Origin: Rhizobium favelukesii
GTDB lineage: Bacteria > Pseudomonadota > Alphaproteobacteria > Rhizobiales > Rhizobiaceae
Assembly: GCF_000577275.2 (NCBI RefSeq)
Contig: NZ_HG916852.1
Location: 1,305,001-1,369,000, forward strand
DNA length: 64,000 nucleotides
Direction of reading: 5' to 3'
The position numbers and the translations under genes were made by a program. Below are positions 36,382 through 44,967 of this stretch, one piece after another. The stretch's first letter is position 1. Every line of letters starts with the position of its first letter. The notes under the pieces were generated by a model. It had not been told where the DNA came from, searched no databases, and saw only the letters and a list, made by a program, of their open reading frames with translations.

Positions 36382-36954
36382 TCAGCGATAGTAGTATCGC
36401 TCGGCGTACCACTCGCTTGATGCCATGGGCTTATCCGTCGCGACCCATTGCCCGGCACTGCTCGCTTCGAGCAGATCGGCGGTGGCGTGGTCCTCCAGCC
36501 CGACAAATATGATATTGGTGTTTTCGCGCAGCAGGGGATCGATGCCGAAGCCGATGCGGCCGTCTTCTCCCGAGTACAGCAGGTTCATCCTGACATAGAA
36601 GAACTCAGCCTGGTATTCAGCGCCTTCTTCGCTGAAGGCTTGCGCGACGTCGATGACAGACTTCTGCGGCCCATCATAGACGGTGATAGCCTCGTTCAGG
36701 CCGAATGTTGCCCCATAAAGCGTGATCGAGCGCGTCGGAACCGAGCTGGTGGCGCCGGTGGTCACGTCCATCTGCTGGCCGAAGAAGCTGGTTTTGACAC
36801 CATCCAGATCTCCCCGGAAGAAATAGGAAAATCGGTCACGCGTGAGATAGATCGCTTGCCACCGAAACCGCGCATATTCGTCGGACGCGCTTGTCAGGCT
36901 CTTGAGTGTCGCCAAACAGCTCACAAACGTATCGCGATAGTTCTGCAGCGACAT
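36382..36954 (-). CDS. Hypothetical 190-residue protein
   Basis: I do not recognise a family. The sequence is soluble, aromatic-rich and mixed alpha/beta, with no signal peptide, cysteine motif or catalytic signature. It ends in EWYAERYYYR. AGAGGAGG precedes its ATG. It lies 20 bases downstream of the phosphatase gene on the same strand and may be the last gene of that operon. It converges with sodC. Good codon usage and a ribosome site argue that it is real. Confidence 0.7.
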   Translation of the reverse strand: MSLQNYRDTFVSCLATLKSLTSASDEYARFRWQAIYLTRDRFSYFFRGDLDGVKTSFFGQQMDVTTGATSSVPTRSITLYGATFGLNEAITVYDGPQKSVIDVAQAFSEEGAEYQAEFFYVRMNLLYSGEDGRIGFGIDPLLRENTNIIFVGLEDHATADLLEASSAGQWVATDKPMASSEWYAERYYYR

Positions 36955-36974
36955 CGATCAACCTCCTCTGGAGG

Positions 36975-37526
36975 TTAACCGGTATCGACTGAAAACGTTC
37001 CGGCGGTCGGCTCTTCCACGTTCAGCGTAAACGGCGCGTTTCCGTCCGCATCGGCGCCTCTGCCGATAACGCGAACCGCATCGACCAGCCGTCCCCTGCG
37101 GCCGAGCATGTCGTCACCGATTTGAACGAGGCGCGCATTGGGTGTCGCATAGGGGGAGGCAGCGCGCAGCCGGCGGACGAGCCCCATGTCCTCTTGCTCC
37201 GGCGACACGGAAAGAGCCGCAATCAAGGCGGCGGCGGGCGACCGTGACACGCCCATCCAGCAGTGGATGAGAAGAGGCGCGCCCCGATCCCAATCGCGCG
37301 TAAAATCGATGATCTCCTGCACATGGGTTTCATCAGGCGCGACAAGGTTGCCGGTTCCCCTGAAGGCGATGTCATTCATATTCAGGAGAAGGTGCCGGTG
37401 CGCCTGGATCACGGCAGGCCGGTGAAAGGCTTGCTCCTTCGCCATCAGGCTGATCATCTCGCGCGCGCCATGCCTGACCGCCATCTCGGCGATCCGGGAA
37501 AGGGGCGCAACAACGATCCTGGTCAT
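36975..37526 (-). CDS. Tyrosine/dual-specificity phosphatase-like protein
   Basis: A 183-residue cysteine-based phosphatase. The P-loop LLIHCWMGVSRSPAAA matches HCX5R with cysteine near residue 100. A general-acid aspartate could be D88 or nearby (IIDFTRDWDRGAP). The substrate may be a phosphotyrosine protein, phosphoinositide or nucleotide. The ATG at 37526 overlaps the stop of the HD gene (ATGA). The genes ygfZ-HD-phosphatase are thus a coupled run. Confidence 0.88.
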   Translation of the reverse strand: MTRIVVAPLSRIAEMAVRHGAREMISLMAKEQAFHRPAVIQAHRHLLLNMNDIAFRGTGNLVAPDETHVQEIIDFTRDWDRGAPLLIHCWMGVSRSPAAALIAALSVSPEQEDMGLVRRLRAASPYATPNARLVQIGDDMLGRRGRLVDAVRVIGRGADADGNAPFTLNVEEPTAGTFSVDTG

Positions 37527-38128
37527 GCTTTGCCGCCTCGAATGGCCTCGATTGCCTCGAAGCGCGCGCAAAAGAGGCGTTGCGCCTCGACAGCAGGCAG
37601 CGGGGTCATTAGCAGCATGTCTTTGCTGATCCCACGTGGCTGGCCGAAGAACTTCTGCGCCTCCGCCGAGGTAAAGCCGGCAAGCTGCGTCGCCTCGAAA
37701 TAAGCGGCGATGGTGTCGGCGTTCTTTATCCTGTCCTTGAGCTCGCGTGTTGGGTGAGGTGGCAGGCCGAAGCGAAGATGGATAGCAGCCTCCAGCCGCT
37801 TTTCGACGGCCTTGTATCCGCCGCCGACGACCGACTTGAATGGTGAAATCATGTCGCCGATCACATATTCCGGCGCATCGTGCAGCAGCGCCATCAGGCA
37901 TTGTTCGGCGGTCGCTTCGTTGAGGCGGCGGAAAATGTCCTCAACGACAAGGCAATGCTGGGCGACGGAAAAGGCGTGATCCCCCGAGGTCTGTCCGTTC
38001 CAGCGGGCGACGCGCGCAAGTCCATGTGCGATATCGCTCACCTCGACGTCGACGGGAGAGGGGTCGAGGAGATCGAGCCGGCGGCCTGAAAGCATGCGTT
38101 GCCACGCGCGCGGCGCCTTTGCGGTCAC
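37523..38128 (-). CDS. HD-domain nucleotidase, YfbR-like
   Basis: A 201-residue HD hydrolase resembling 5'-deoxynucleotidases. Metal motifs are GDHAFSVAQHCL (histidine), LMALLHDAPEYVIGD (HD pair, near residue 83) and IKNADTIAAYFEA (second aspartate). YfbR-type enzymes dephosphorylate dNMPs. Its ATG overlaps the ygfZ stop and its own stop overlaps the phosphatase start, both as ATGA, so a tight operon with linked expression is likely. Confidence 0.88.
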   Translation of the reverse strand: MTAKAPRAWQRMLSGRRLDLLDPSPVDVEVSDIAHGLARVARWNGQTSGDHAFSVAQHCLVVEDIFRRLNEATAEQCLMALLHDAPEYVIGDMISPFKSVVGGGYKAVEKRLEAAIHLRFGLPPHPTRELKDRIKNADTIAAYFEATQLAGFTSAEAQKFFGQPRGISKDMLLMTPLPAVEAQRLFCARFEAIEAIRGGKA

Positions 38129-38958
38129 GCGCTTGCCTCGTCCGCCGTCGACGGGAATGTCAGCCCCGTCCAGGCAGGCAATTCCAGGGTAACGGATGTG
38201 TCGCCTGCCAGCAGCGGCGTGTGTGATGCCATGGCTTCACCGGCACGGTCGATGCGAACGATCGCAAGCCCGCCTTTTCCCACGACCGAGCCGAGTGCGC
38301 CGACCGGCTTGCCCGCGGCCGTTATCTCCGTCCCCGATGACGGGAGTGCCACCTCGGCCTTCACCGTAACGACGCGGCGGCGCGCTGTTCCACGATGCTG
38401 CATGCGTGAGACGACCTCCTGGCCGACATAGCAGCCCTTCTTGAAGGAGAGGCTGCCGTTGAAATCCATCAGGACATCGTGCGGGAAGGCATCCTGCAGG
38501 GCATAATCCTGTCCGGACACGGCGATGCCGTTTGCAATGCGCAACGCATCGTAAGCCTCGAGATCGTCGGTGCCGTGCTGACCCGGTTGCCGGACAAGAG
38601 TGATGCCGGCCTTGGTAAAACGGCTGTCAGCAAGCCCATTGTTTGTATTTTCCCAGGAAACCGTCATGCCTTCGCCGGCAGGCGACAGGTCGATGGCAGC
38701 CCGGAGCTTATACATCGTCAGGCGCTTGAGCAGGGCATCCCGCTGATGATGATCCGTCTCGATGACGAACCGGTCGCCGTCCCGCCAGATCATGAAGTCG
38801 AAGAGGATTTTGCCCTGAGGGGTCAAGAGCGCGCCTGGCCGCGCTTCGTCGGCCGAAAGTGCGGCGATGTCTGTGGTGATCAGGTTCTGCAGGAAGGATT
38901 GAGCCTCTGAGCCGCTGACCCGGATGAGCGAGCGGTTCTTCAGAAATACGGCTGGCAT
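38125..38958 (-). CDS. ygfZ: Folate-binding protein YgfZ/GcvT-like
   Basis: A 277-residue relative of glycine-cleavage T protein. The signature KGCYVGQEVVSRM near residue 180 (KGCYxGQE) marks the YgfZ family, which helps assemble or repair iron-sulfur clusters in some enzymes. An N-terminal GcvT-like folate domain starts SLIRVSGSEAQSFLQNLIT. The true function in rhizobia is inferred. First gene of the ygfZ-HD-phosphatase coupled run, with a 4-base overlap to the next. Confidence 0.93.
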   Translation of the reverse strand: MPAVFLKNRSLIRVSGSEAQSFLQNLITTDIAALSADEARPGALLTPQGKILFDFMIWRDGDRFVIETDHHQRDALLKRLTMYKLRAAIDLSPAGEGMTVSWENTNNGLADSRFTKAGITLVRQPGQHGTDDLEAYDALRIANGIAVSGQDYALQDAFPHDVLMDFNGSLSFKKGCYVGQEVVSRMQHRGTARRRVVTVKAEVALPSSGTEITAAGKPVGALGSVVGKGGLAIVRIDRAGEAMASHTPLLAGDTSVTLELPAWTGLTFPSTADEASA

Positions 38959-39020
38959 GGCGGCACCTGTCGCGTTCGTTATCGCTCAGAAGTATGTCTT
39001 CGTTTAAGGGTTCGCAAGCC

Positions 39021-39767
39021 TCAGTCGCCGGCGGTGAAGTACTTCCACTTGCCGTCGGGGGTGATGCCCAGCCGATAGAAATTATAGCCGCCGAATTCCT
39101 GCATGTCGGACAGGTCACCTGCTGTAACGATGCGTAGCAATTCGACCCGCTCGGGGGGTGTCAGCGCCTTGAGATCCTTCTCCGCGAAGTAGGGCCAGAC
39201 GTACATCTCGTCAGGCGTGCCTTGGCCAACATGAACGAACCCGGTGGAAATGATGTCGAGCATGATCGCCAGGATCTCATCGCCCTCCGGATCGCCCGAA
39301 AGGTCCTTGAGAGCGCTGATTGGATCGTCGGTCGGCTCGCCGACTGTTACCTGGGTCTGGCCGGAGCCTGTGCCGAGCAGAGGCCGCAGCCGCTCGAGAT
39401 CGCCCGAAGCGGCAGCTTCGACGATCTGCTCGCGCATCTTGCGAACGGGCTCGGGGACCTTGCTGATATCGTAGATGACTTCGACAGGCTTCGTGCTGTC
39501 CTGGGCGCCGGGTGTCTTGTCGTTGCCCTGGCCGGCCTGCGAGTTGACCAGCGGGTCGGGCATCGGAACACCGGGCGCGGTTGGCGATGCTGCAGGCTTT
39601 TCGCTGCCTTGCCCCGGAGCGCTTTGTTCAGCTTGGCCCGGGGTCTTCTGCAGCTCGGAAAGTGCCAGGGCCGAGGTCCCGGTCAAAAAGCTGCTGGCGC
39701 TAAGGCCGATTGCAAGCAAAAGCGGCGCGATCGCGGGCCGCGAAGCATTGTCCCTAGCGGTATGCAT
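39021..39767 (-). CDS. Exported protein of unknown function
   Basis: A 248-residue protein with an N-terminal signal peptide (PLLLAIGLSASSFLTGTSALAL). A low-complexity linker rich in Pro, Gln and Gly spans about residues 38-95. The folded C-terminal part (about 95-248) contains KMREQIVEAAASGDLERL, MYVWPYFAEKDLKAL and YNFYRLGITPDGKWKYF. I recognise it only as a conserved-looking rhizobial envelope protein; no enzymatic motif is visible. It is convergent with nothing and lies 17 bases after the next upstream small gene. Confidence 0.72.
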   Translation of the reverse strand: MHTARDNASRPAIAPLLLAIGLSASSFLTGTSALALSELQKTPGQAEQSAPGQGSEKPAASPTAPGVPMPDPLVNSQAGQGNDKTPGAQDSTKPVEVIYDISKVPEPVRKMREQIVEAAASGDLERLRPLLGTGSGQTQVTVGEPTDDPISALKDLSGDPEGDEILAIMLDIISTGFVHVGQGTPDEMYVWPYFAEKDLKALTPPERVELLRIVTAGDLSDMQEFGGYNFYRLGITPDGKWKYFTAGD

Positions 39768-39784
39768 GAAGCTCTCTGTGATCG

Positions 39785-40042
39785 TTATTGCAAGGTGCGG
39801 TTCGGAGAAAACTCGCCGGCAAGCATACGCTCGCGCAAAGAATCCAGCAGCGCTTCGGCACTGTTTTCGCCATGGAGGCGAATGGTTTCACGTAGCGCAT
39901 GGATGATTGCTGTATCGGCGATGATCTCGGGTTCGATTCCGTCTGCCATGCCGTCGGCCCAGGCTTCGTTATGGTACTCCAAGGCCGCCTGAGTCTTCTC
40001 ATGAACGATCATGTCGTCGATGTCATTGAGGCTTGGTTCCAT
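39785..40042 (-). CDS. Small hypothetical acidic protein
   Basis: An 85-residue acidic protein (MEPSLNDIDDMIVHEKTQ and onwards) with helical regions and no known motif. ATG codons at 40063, 40048 and 40042 are in frame; GAGGAA lies 7 bases before 40042, so I chose that. It shares orientation with the exported protein gene downstream (17 bases), which suggests co-transcription. Confidence 0.62.
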   Translation of the reverse strand: MEPSLNDIDDMIVHEKTQAALEYHNEAWADGMADGIEPEIIADTAIIHALRETIRLHGENSAEALLDSLRERMLAGEFSPNRTLQ

Positions 40043-40142
40043 TGTCATTTCCTCAAACTGCATGCCTTACTGCCTAGTTAACAACCTTATCAGCCTTTTC
40101 CCAAAACGACACGGCCGGGTGTGAAAAGAGGTTAATTAACCG

Positions 40143-40577
40143 TTAATTTCCGAACCGTGACGTAATTTCTGTGGCAAGTGTTGCACCTTCGGCACGGTAT
40201 CGCTCTTCTGCCACGATGGCTGCCGACGTGCAATCCGTATAAACCGACGCGAAGGCGCGGTAGCCGCGATTGAAGGCCGCGGTCAACTGTTCCTTACGCT
40301 GTGGTTCGTCTTTGGCTTCTGAATCAAGCAATTGCTGCATGCGCCCTCGCCATTCGCCGCTGTTTTCCGCTTTGCACAGAGTCCTCAGGTAGTGAACTGA
40401 GCCCAGCACTTCGGCAAGCCGCGAGAGCTTGTCGTCATAGGGCACGATGACCGCTTTTGGCGCATTCTCCTCCGGCAGTGTTGGCGTCGGGCCCTGTGCC
40501 CATGCGGGGTCGGGTAGGGCGGCGCTTGCGCACAATGCAAGAGACAGGAGCGCGCATCGAACGGGAATCATGCTCAT
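40143..40577 (-). CDS. TIGR02301/DUF2385 exported protein
   Basis: A 144-residue protein with a signal peptide (IPVRCALLSLALCASAALPDPAWAQ) and the core of the TIGR02301 family: KLSRLAEVLGSVHYLRTLC, EWRGRMQQLLDSEA, AAFNRGYRAFASVYTDC. Two cysteines may pair in the periplasm. The function is unknown in the family. Starts at 40577 and 40571 are possible. Confidence 0.85.
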   Translation of the reverse strand: MSMIPVRCALLSLALCASAALPDPAWAQGPTPTLPEENAPKAVIVPYDDKLSRLAEVLGSVHYLRTLCKAENSGEWRGRMQQLLDSEAKDEPQRKEQLTAAFNRGYRAFASVYTDCTSAAIVAEERYRAEGATLATEITSRFGN

Positions 40578-40631
40578 AGTTGATACGCTGACAGTGACGG
40601 GAACAAGGCGCATGCAGGAATTTCCACTTGC

Positions 40632-41051
40632 TTATTCACTGCCGGACGCCAGGCGTTCGGCGCATTCAAGCACGCTTTGAGGGGCGGGCAGTCGGCGGAT
40701 CTCTTCGACGCTGAACCAGCCGAGGTCGGCTGCGTCGTCGGCGGCGATGGCGACAGTCTCGTCGTCCGCCTCGACTTGAAACACCGAAAGGAAGAAATGG
40801 CTCACGACAGTGCCGTCGGCGGAATGTGTCTTCAGATCGTATGTTGCGACGAGCCGAGGGCCGCGGGCCTTTATGCCGGTCTCCTCCTCGAATTCCCGCA
40901 GCGCGGTTTCCGCGGGCGTCTCGCCGGGTTCGGCCCGTCCTCCCGGAAAGGCATACATGTCGGCCGACGGCGGATTGCGCCGGAGCACGAGGAGGAACCG
41001 GTCGCCGCGCTGCAGGATGGCGGAGGATGCCGCCTTCGGAGTGCAAGTCAT
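40632..41051 (-). CDS. NUDIX hydrolase
   Basis: A 139-residue pyrophosphohydrolase. The Nudix box is GGRAEPGETPAETALREF followed directly by EEETG, near residues 38-60, with all G-x5-E-x7-REUxEExGU positions filled. The strand AILQRGDRFLLVLR precedes it. Likely a nucleotide or nucleoside-diphosphate cleaner, substrate unknown. The frame extends to 41093, but the ATG at 41051 (MTCTPKAASS) suits the fold. Divergent from the ynfA remnant. Confidence 0.9.
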   Translation of the reverse strand: MTCTPKAASSAILQRGDRFLLVLRRNPPSADMYAFPGGRAEPGETPAETALREFEEETGIKARGPRLVATYDLKTHSADGTVVSHFFLSVFQVEADDETVAIAADDAADLGWFSVEEIRRLPAPQSVLECAERLASGSE

Positions 41052-41136
41052 AGACGGATCCGCGTCGATTGGTGGTGGCTGTGCTTGGCGCAACCGACGT
41101 TGCGCCGGATATTGAGTTCGGCGATTCGAAGGAGCC

Positions 41137-41415
41137 GTGACTTATATCATCTATGTCGCTGCAGCTGTTTTCGAGATTGCCGGTTGCTTTTTTATTCTGG
41201 GCATGGCTGAAAGATGGCAAAGCCTGAATGGTGGCTCGCGCCAGGCATGGTGTCTCTGGCGCTGTTCGCCTGGCTTCTCAGGCTTGTGCCGAGCGAGGCC
41301 GCCGGCCGCACATTTGCCGCCTATGGCGCATCTACATCGTCGCCTCGGGACATCGGCGGCGCGCTCTTTGGCCGCGGTGGGCACTCCAATCATACTGGTC
41401 GCCCCGCGTGGCTGA
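41137..41415 (+). pseudogene. ynfA: Decayed ynfA (UPF0060 membrane protein)
   Basis: UPF0060/YnfA is a four-span small membrane protein. Pieces are spread over three frames: [44 protein letters not shown] with [28 protein letters not shown], and [13 protein letters not shown]. At least five frame changes, plus a missing segment of about 15 codons after IYIVAS, destroy it. The order is correct, so this is a decayed single gene and not several genes. Confidence 0.85.
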
Positions 41416-41457
41416 GTGAGCCTTGACCATAGCGGGTCTGAGTGCAAAGACATCCCC

Positions 41458-42219
41458 ATGTGTGGACGTTATGCGCTGACGATTTCCCCCGAAGAACTCA
41501 AGGAAATCTTGGGGATCATGGATCTCGAGGATTTTCCCGCGCGTTTCAACGTTGCCCCGACCCAGCCCATTCTGGTCGTCGTCTGCGATGAAACAAGGGA
41601 GAAAGGCAGCAACCTTCCCGAGCGGCGCGCGGTGCTCGTACGCTGGGGCTTTACGCCCGGCTGGGTAAAGGATCCGAAGCAATTTCCGCTCCTGATCAAT
41701 GCCCGCGCCGAAACGGCGATTGGCAAGGCATCGTTTCGCGCCGCCATGCGCCATCGGCGCGTGCTCGTGCCCGCTTCCGGATTCTATGAATGGCATCGCC
41801 CCAGCAAGGAGAGCGGCGAGAGGTCCCAGGCCTATTGGATCAAGCCGCGCGGCGGCGGTGTTGTCGCGTTCGCGGGCCTGATGGAAACGTGGTCCTCCGC
41901 CGATGGTTCGGAGGTCGATACCGGCGCGATCCTGACGACCGCGGCAAACGCTGGCATCGCACCGATCCACGACCGCATGCCCGTCGTCATCAAGCCGGAG
42001 AACTTTTCGCGCTGGCTGGATTGCAAGACACAGGAGCCGCGCGACGTGGCCGATCTGATGAAACCGGTGGAAGAGGATTTCTTCGAGGCAATCCCAGTTT
42101 CCGACAAGGTCAACAAGGTGACCAACATGGGGGCCGATCTGCAGGAAAGAGTGGCCGTCGAAAAGCCGCCGTCGCCTGAAAAGAAAAAGCCGGACGATGG
42201 CCAGCTGAGCTTCTTCTAG
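41458..42219 (+). CDS. SOS-response-associated peptidase, SRAP/YedK
   Basis: A 253-residue protein of the HMCES/YedK family that crosslinks to abasic sites in single-stranded DNA. The catalytic cysteine is residue 2 after the initiator (MCGRYALTI). Other active-site elements are present: NVAPTQPI, NARAETA, ASGFYEW with the glutamate, and IHDRMPVVI with the histidine. The ATG at 41458 is fixed by the need for Cys2. It is intact between two pseudogenes. No LexA-like box was found upstream. Confidence 0.95.
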   Translation: MCGRYALTISPEELKEILGIMDLEDFPARFNVAPTQPILVVVCDETREKGSNLPERRAVLVRWGFTPGWVKDPKQFPLLINARAETAIGKASFRAAMRHRRVLVPASGFYEWHRPSKESGERSQAYWIKPRGGGVVAFAGLMETWSSADGSEVDTGAILTTAANAGIAPIHDRMPVVIKPENFSRWLDCKTQEPRDVADLMKPVEEDFFEAIPVSDKVNKVTNMGADLQERVAVEKPPSPEKKKPDDGQLSFF

Positions 42220-42255
42220 TCCGCTACTCCCACTGCATCATTTCCGGAAAATCGC

Positions 42256-42867
42256 ATGATCTCCTTCTCGGCCGCGCTTGCAGGCTTCTTTCTCGGCGCC
42301 TCGCTCATCATCGCAATCGGTGCACAGAACGCGTTCATTCTGCGTCAGGGCTTGCTGCGGTCGCACGTCTTTATCCTGTGCCTGATCTGCGCTCTATCGG
42401 ATGCCGTGCTGATTACCGCCGGCGTTGCCGGGCTTGGAACGCTCGTCGCCCAGTCGCCGACGCTCATCTCGGTCGTGACGCTGGGGGCGCGATCTTCCTC
42501 GGCACATATGCCGTGATGGCATTTCGCCGGGCCCTCCATCCGGGCGCCATGCAGGCGGGTTCTCCACAAGCGCTGGGCCTGAAAGCCGCCGTGGCGACCT
42601 GCCTGGCCTTCACCTTCTTGAACCCGCATGTCTATCTGGACACGGTTGTTCTGCTCCGCAGCCTATAGCGGCCCGGACCGCTTGGCCTACGGCCTCGGCG
42701 CGGCGACCGCATCATTCGTCTGGTTCTTTGGATTGGGTTACGGCGCTCGCCTGCTGCAGCCAGTCTTCGCAAAACCCGCCGCCTGGCGGGTTCTCGATAT
42801 CATCATCGGCGTTGTCATGGGACTGCTGGCGATCAGCCTGGTCGTCGGCTTTTTGGCAGGTTCTTAG
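42256..42867 (+). pseudogene. Decayed LysE/ArgO-type amino acid exporter
   Basis: Begins MISFSAALAGFFLGASL and IIAIGAQNAFILRQGLL, the LysE/ArgO hallmark. Near 42485 the run CTGGGGGCGCGATC is one G short. The next frame continues AIFLGTYAVMAFRRAL and FLNPHVYLDTVVLL, then meets a stop. The last part (AAYSGPDRLAYGLGAATASF to VVGFLAGS) is in yet another frame after an apparent loss of about 11 bases near 42655. Export of basic amino acids cannot occur. Confidence 0.85.
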
Positions 42868-43004
42868 GCAGGCTTCTTGATCAGAGTCGGCTTGCTCTTG
42901 AGCATCAGGGCCGCCGCAAGGACGGCCTTCAGGCCGAGCGGGCGGTAGTTAGCGCTGAGGTCGGACTTGGCCGGCTGTTCGACGCTTGTCTTCTTCGGGG
43001 TCAC
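42864..43004 (-). CDS. Small 46-residue protein
   Basis: A GTG-started frame preceded by AAGGAG encodes MTPKKTSVEQPAKSDLSANY then RPLGLKAVLAAALMLKSKPT and IKKPA. It is basic with one helical stretch. The stop overlaps the end of the decayed exporter on the opposite strand. I recognise no family. The ribosome site and clean open frame argue for a real small gene, unknown function. Confidence 0.55.
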   Translation of the reverse strand: MTPKKTSVEQPAKSDLSANYRPLGLKAVLAAALMLKSKPTLIKKPA

Positions 43005-43163
43005 AATACTCTCCTTACGTGCTGTCCCTAGACTCTTATATTTATTGCTCTTTTGCCTGTAATAGCGACAAAATAGAGGCGCCGCATATCAGGAATTATG
43101 TATCTAATGCATAATTCGCGAGGCTTGAGTCAGGCATTCTTCCGCAACAAGAGTCGTAAAATG

Positions 43164-44012
43164 TCAGATGTGTCGGCCGATATCGTCTTCGCCGACGCCG
43201 GGTTCCTCGATCGTCAGCGTGCCGTACTTGCGCTTCCATTTGCGGGCGCCGAAGGGCAACGTGAGGAGGTAGAGAACCGCGGTCACGACCATGACTTCCC
43301 AGGTGAAACTCGATAGCAGCGCAACGTAGAGAACGACGCCGAGCATCACCGGCAGCACCAGATCACGCCGCAGTCTGCTGCCTTCGGACTTTCCGGACCA
43401 GACCGGAAGACGGCTGATGAGGAGGAACGCGATCAGAACCGTATAGGCCGAGGAGAGATAGGCGAAGGTGCGATCCGTCGTCAGGCCGAGAAAGCCGAGA
43501 TAGACAGGCAGCAGCACCAGCATCGCGCCGGCTGGCGCGGGCACGCCGACGAAATACTCCGACTGCCACGTTGCCTTGTTCTCGCGCTCGGCCATGACGT
43601 TGAAGCGGGCTAGGCGAAGACCCGCCGCAATCGAATAGATCAGGGCGGCGATCCAGCCGATCGAGCGTGCCTGATCCAGTGCAAAGACGTAGACGACGAG
43701 TGCCGGCGCGACGCCGAAATTCACGATGTCCGCCAGCGAATCCATTTGCGCGCCGAACTTCGACGTCGCCTTCATCAGGCGGGCAACACGGCCGTCGATC
43801 CCGTCGAGGAATGCAGCCAGAAGCACCATGCCGACCGCCAGCTCGTACCGGTTCTCGAACGCGAGGCGAATGCCGGTGAGGCCGGCACAGATCGCCAGAA
43901 TCGTGATGAGGTTGGGTATGATGAGGCGAAGCGGAATCTCGCGAAGCCGCGGTCCGCGGCCCGAATCATCAGGAGGGCCGTTGGGCTCGAAGGGCGGGAA
44001 GGGCGTTTCCAT
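43164..44012 (-). CDS. pssA: CDP-diacylglycerol-serine O-phosphatidyltransferase
   Basis: A 282-residue inner-membrane enzyme that makes phosphatidylserine. The CDP-alcohol phosphotransferase motif D-G-x2-A-R-x8-G-x3-D-x3-D is complete at DGRVARL...GAQMDSLAD, about residues 70-95. Several membrane spans follow (IAALIYSIAAGLRLARF, AMLVLLPVYLGFLGL, ALLSSFTWEVMVVTAVLYLL). It is 17 bases past psd, the standard psd-pssA pair of rhizobia. Confidence 0.95.
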   Translation of the reverse strand: METPFPPFEPNGPPDDSGRGPRLREIPLRLIIPNLITILAICAGLTGIRLAFENRYELAVGMVLLAAFLDGIDGRVARLMKATSKFGAQMDSLADIVNFGVAPALVVYVFALDQARSIGWIAALIYSIAAGLRLARFNVMAERENKATWQSEYFVGVPAPAGAMLVLLPVYLGFLGLTTDRTFAYLSSAYTVLIAFLLISRLPVWSGKSEGSRLRRDLVLPVMLGVVLYVALLSSFTWEVMVVTAVLYLLTLPFGARKWKRKYGTLTIEEPGVGEDDIGRHI

Positions 44013-44029
44013 GTCGCTCTCCAGTACTG

Positions 44030-44728
44030 TTAGCTTCGGCGGCTGACGACCGGACCCTTGGCCGCGCCGAATTCGGCCAGCACGGTTTCTCCGGCAATGG
44101 CCGTCTGGCCGAGTGTCACCCGTGGCGCTGCGCTTGCCGGCAAAAACACGTCAAGGCGTGAGCCGAAACGAATGAGGCCAAAGCGCTCGCCAGCATCCAG
44201 CGGCTCGTTCGGGTTTGCCCAGCACAGGATACGTCGTGCAACAAGGCCGGCGATCTGAACGACGCCGATCTGGCCGTGCTTTGTTTCGATAACAAGGCCG
44301 TTGCGCTCGTTGTCCTCGCTTGCCTTATCGAGTTCGGCATTCACGAAGCTGCCCGACCGGTAGTTGACGCTGACGATCCGTCCGCGCACCGGGGAGCGGT
44401 TCACGTGGCAGTTGAAGACATTCATGAACACCGAGATACGCAGCAGCGGCTCGCTGCCAAGGCTCAGTTCGGCGGGCGGCACGACCATCTGGACCGATGA
44501 CACCTTGCCATCGGCCGGGGAGATGACGAGATCGTCGTCCTGAGGCGTCATTCTCTCGGGATCGCGGAAGAAATAAGCGCACCAGAGCGTCAGGATCAGT
44601 CCGATCCAGAACAGCGGCTTGAAGATCCAACCGAGGACCAGCGAGGCGACGAAGAAGGCGGCGATGAAGGGATACCCTTCCTTGTGCACCGGAACGATCG
44701 TGTTGCGTACCGTATTGAACAAGCTCAT
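44030..44728 (-). CDS. psd: Phosphatidylserine decarboxylase
   Basis: A 232-residue short-form decarboxylase that gives phosphatidylethanolamine. N-terminal spans ([34 protein letters not shown]) are followed by [11 protein letters not shown]. The self-cleavage site is [11 protein letters not shown] near residue 190, where the serine becomes the pyruvoyl group. [16 protein letters not shown] is conserved. It is upstream of and probably co-transcribed with pssA. A RIME-like element lies just ahead. Confidence 0.95.
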   Translation of the reverse strand: MSLFNTVRNTIVPVHKEGYPFIAAFFVASLVLGWIFKPLFWIGLILTLWCAYFFRDPERMTPQDDDLVISPADGKVSSVQMVVPPAELSLGSEPLLRISVFMNVFNCHVNRSPVRGRIVSVNYRSGSFVNAELDKASEDNERNGLVIETKHGQIGVVQIAGLVARRILCWANPNEPLDAGERFGLIRFGSRLDVFLPASAAPRVTLGQTAIAGETVLAEFGAAKGPVVSRRS

Positions 44729-44740
44729 TTATACCGCGCT

Positions 44741-44845
44741 CCTAAAGCATGTCTCCCGAAGGCGGGAACCGGCTTCGGGCCAAAGACATGCGTGAAAACA
44801 AAGAACTAAAGCGCGACAAGCGAATCTCAAAGATCGCGCCGTGCT
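44741..44845. repeat. RIME-like mosaic repeat
   Basis: Two palindromes in tandem. The first has arms GCATGTC (44747-44753) and GACATGC (44785-44791), with inner CCCGAAG / CTTCGGG. The second has GCGCGA (44811-44816) and TCGCGC (44834-44839). This layout matches my memory of RIME1, a dispersed intergenic repeat of rhizobia. It lies in the psd leader. No second copy was noticed in the window. Confidence 0.65.
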
Positions 44846-44967
44846 TGGCGTTCTTTTCTCATCGCTGGTTACAGCGAAACCGCCGCCGGGGCAATGCTGC
44901 GGCTCCTTGACCCACATCTATGACGGGCTCCTGAACAGCAAAGCAGCCCGATTGCCGTCCATTCAGG

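Noticed and set aside
41137..41425. Three separate overlapping frames as three small genes
   Set aside because: Each holds only a piece of YnfA in the right order, so one decayed gene explains them all.
41416..41457. Upstream start for the SRAP gene
   Set aside because: The catalytic cysteine must be residue 2 after the initiator methionine, which fixes the start at 41458.
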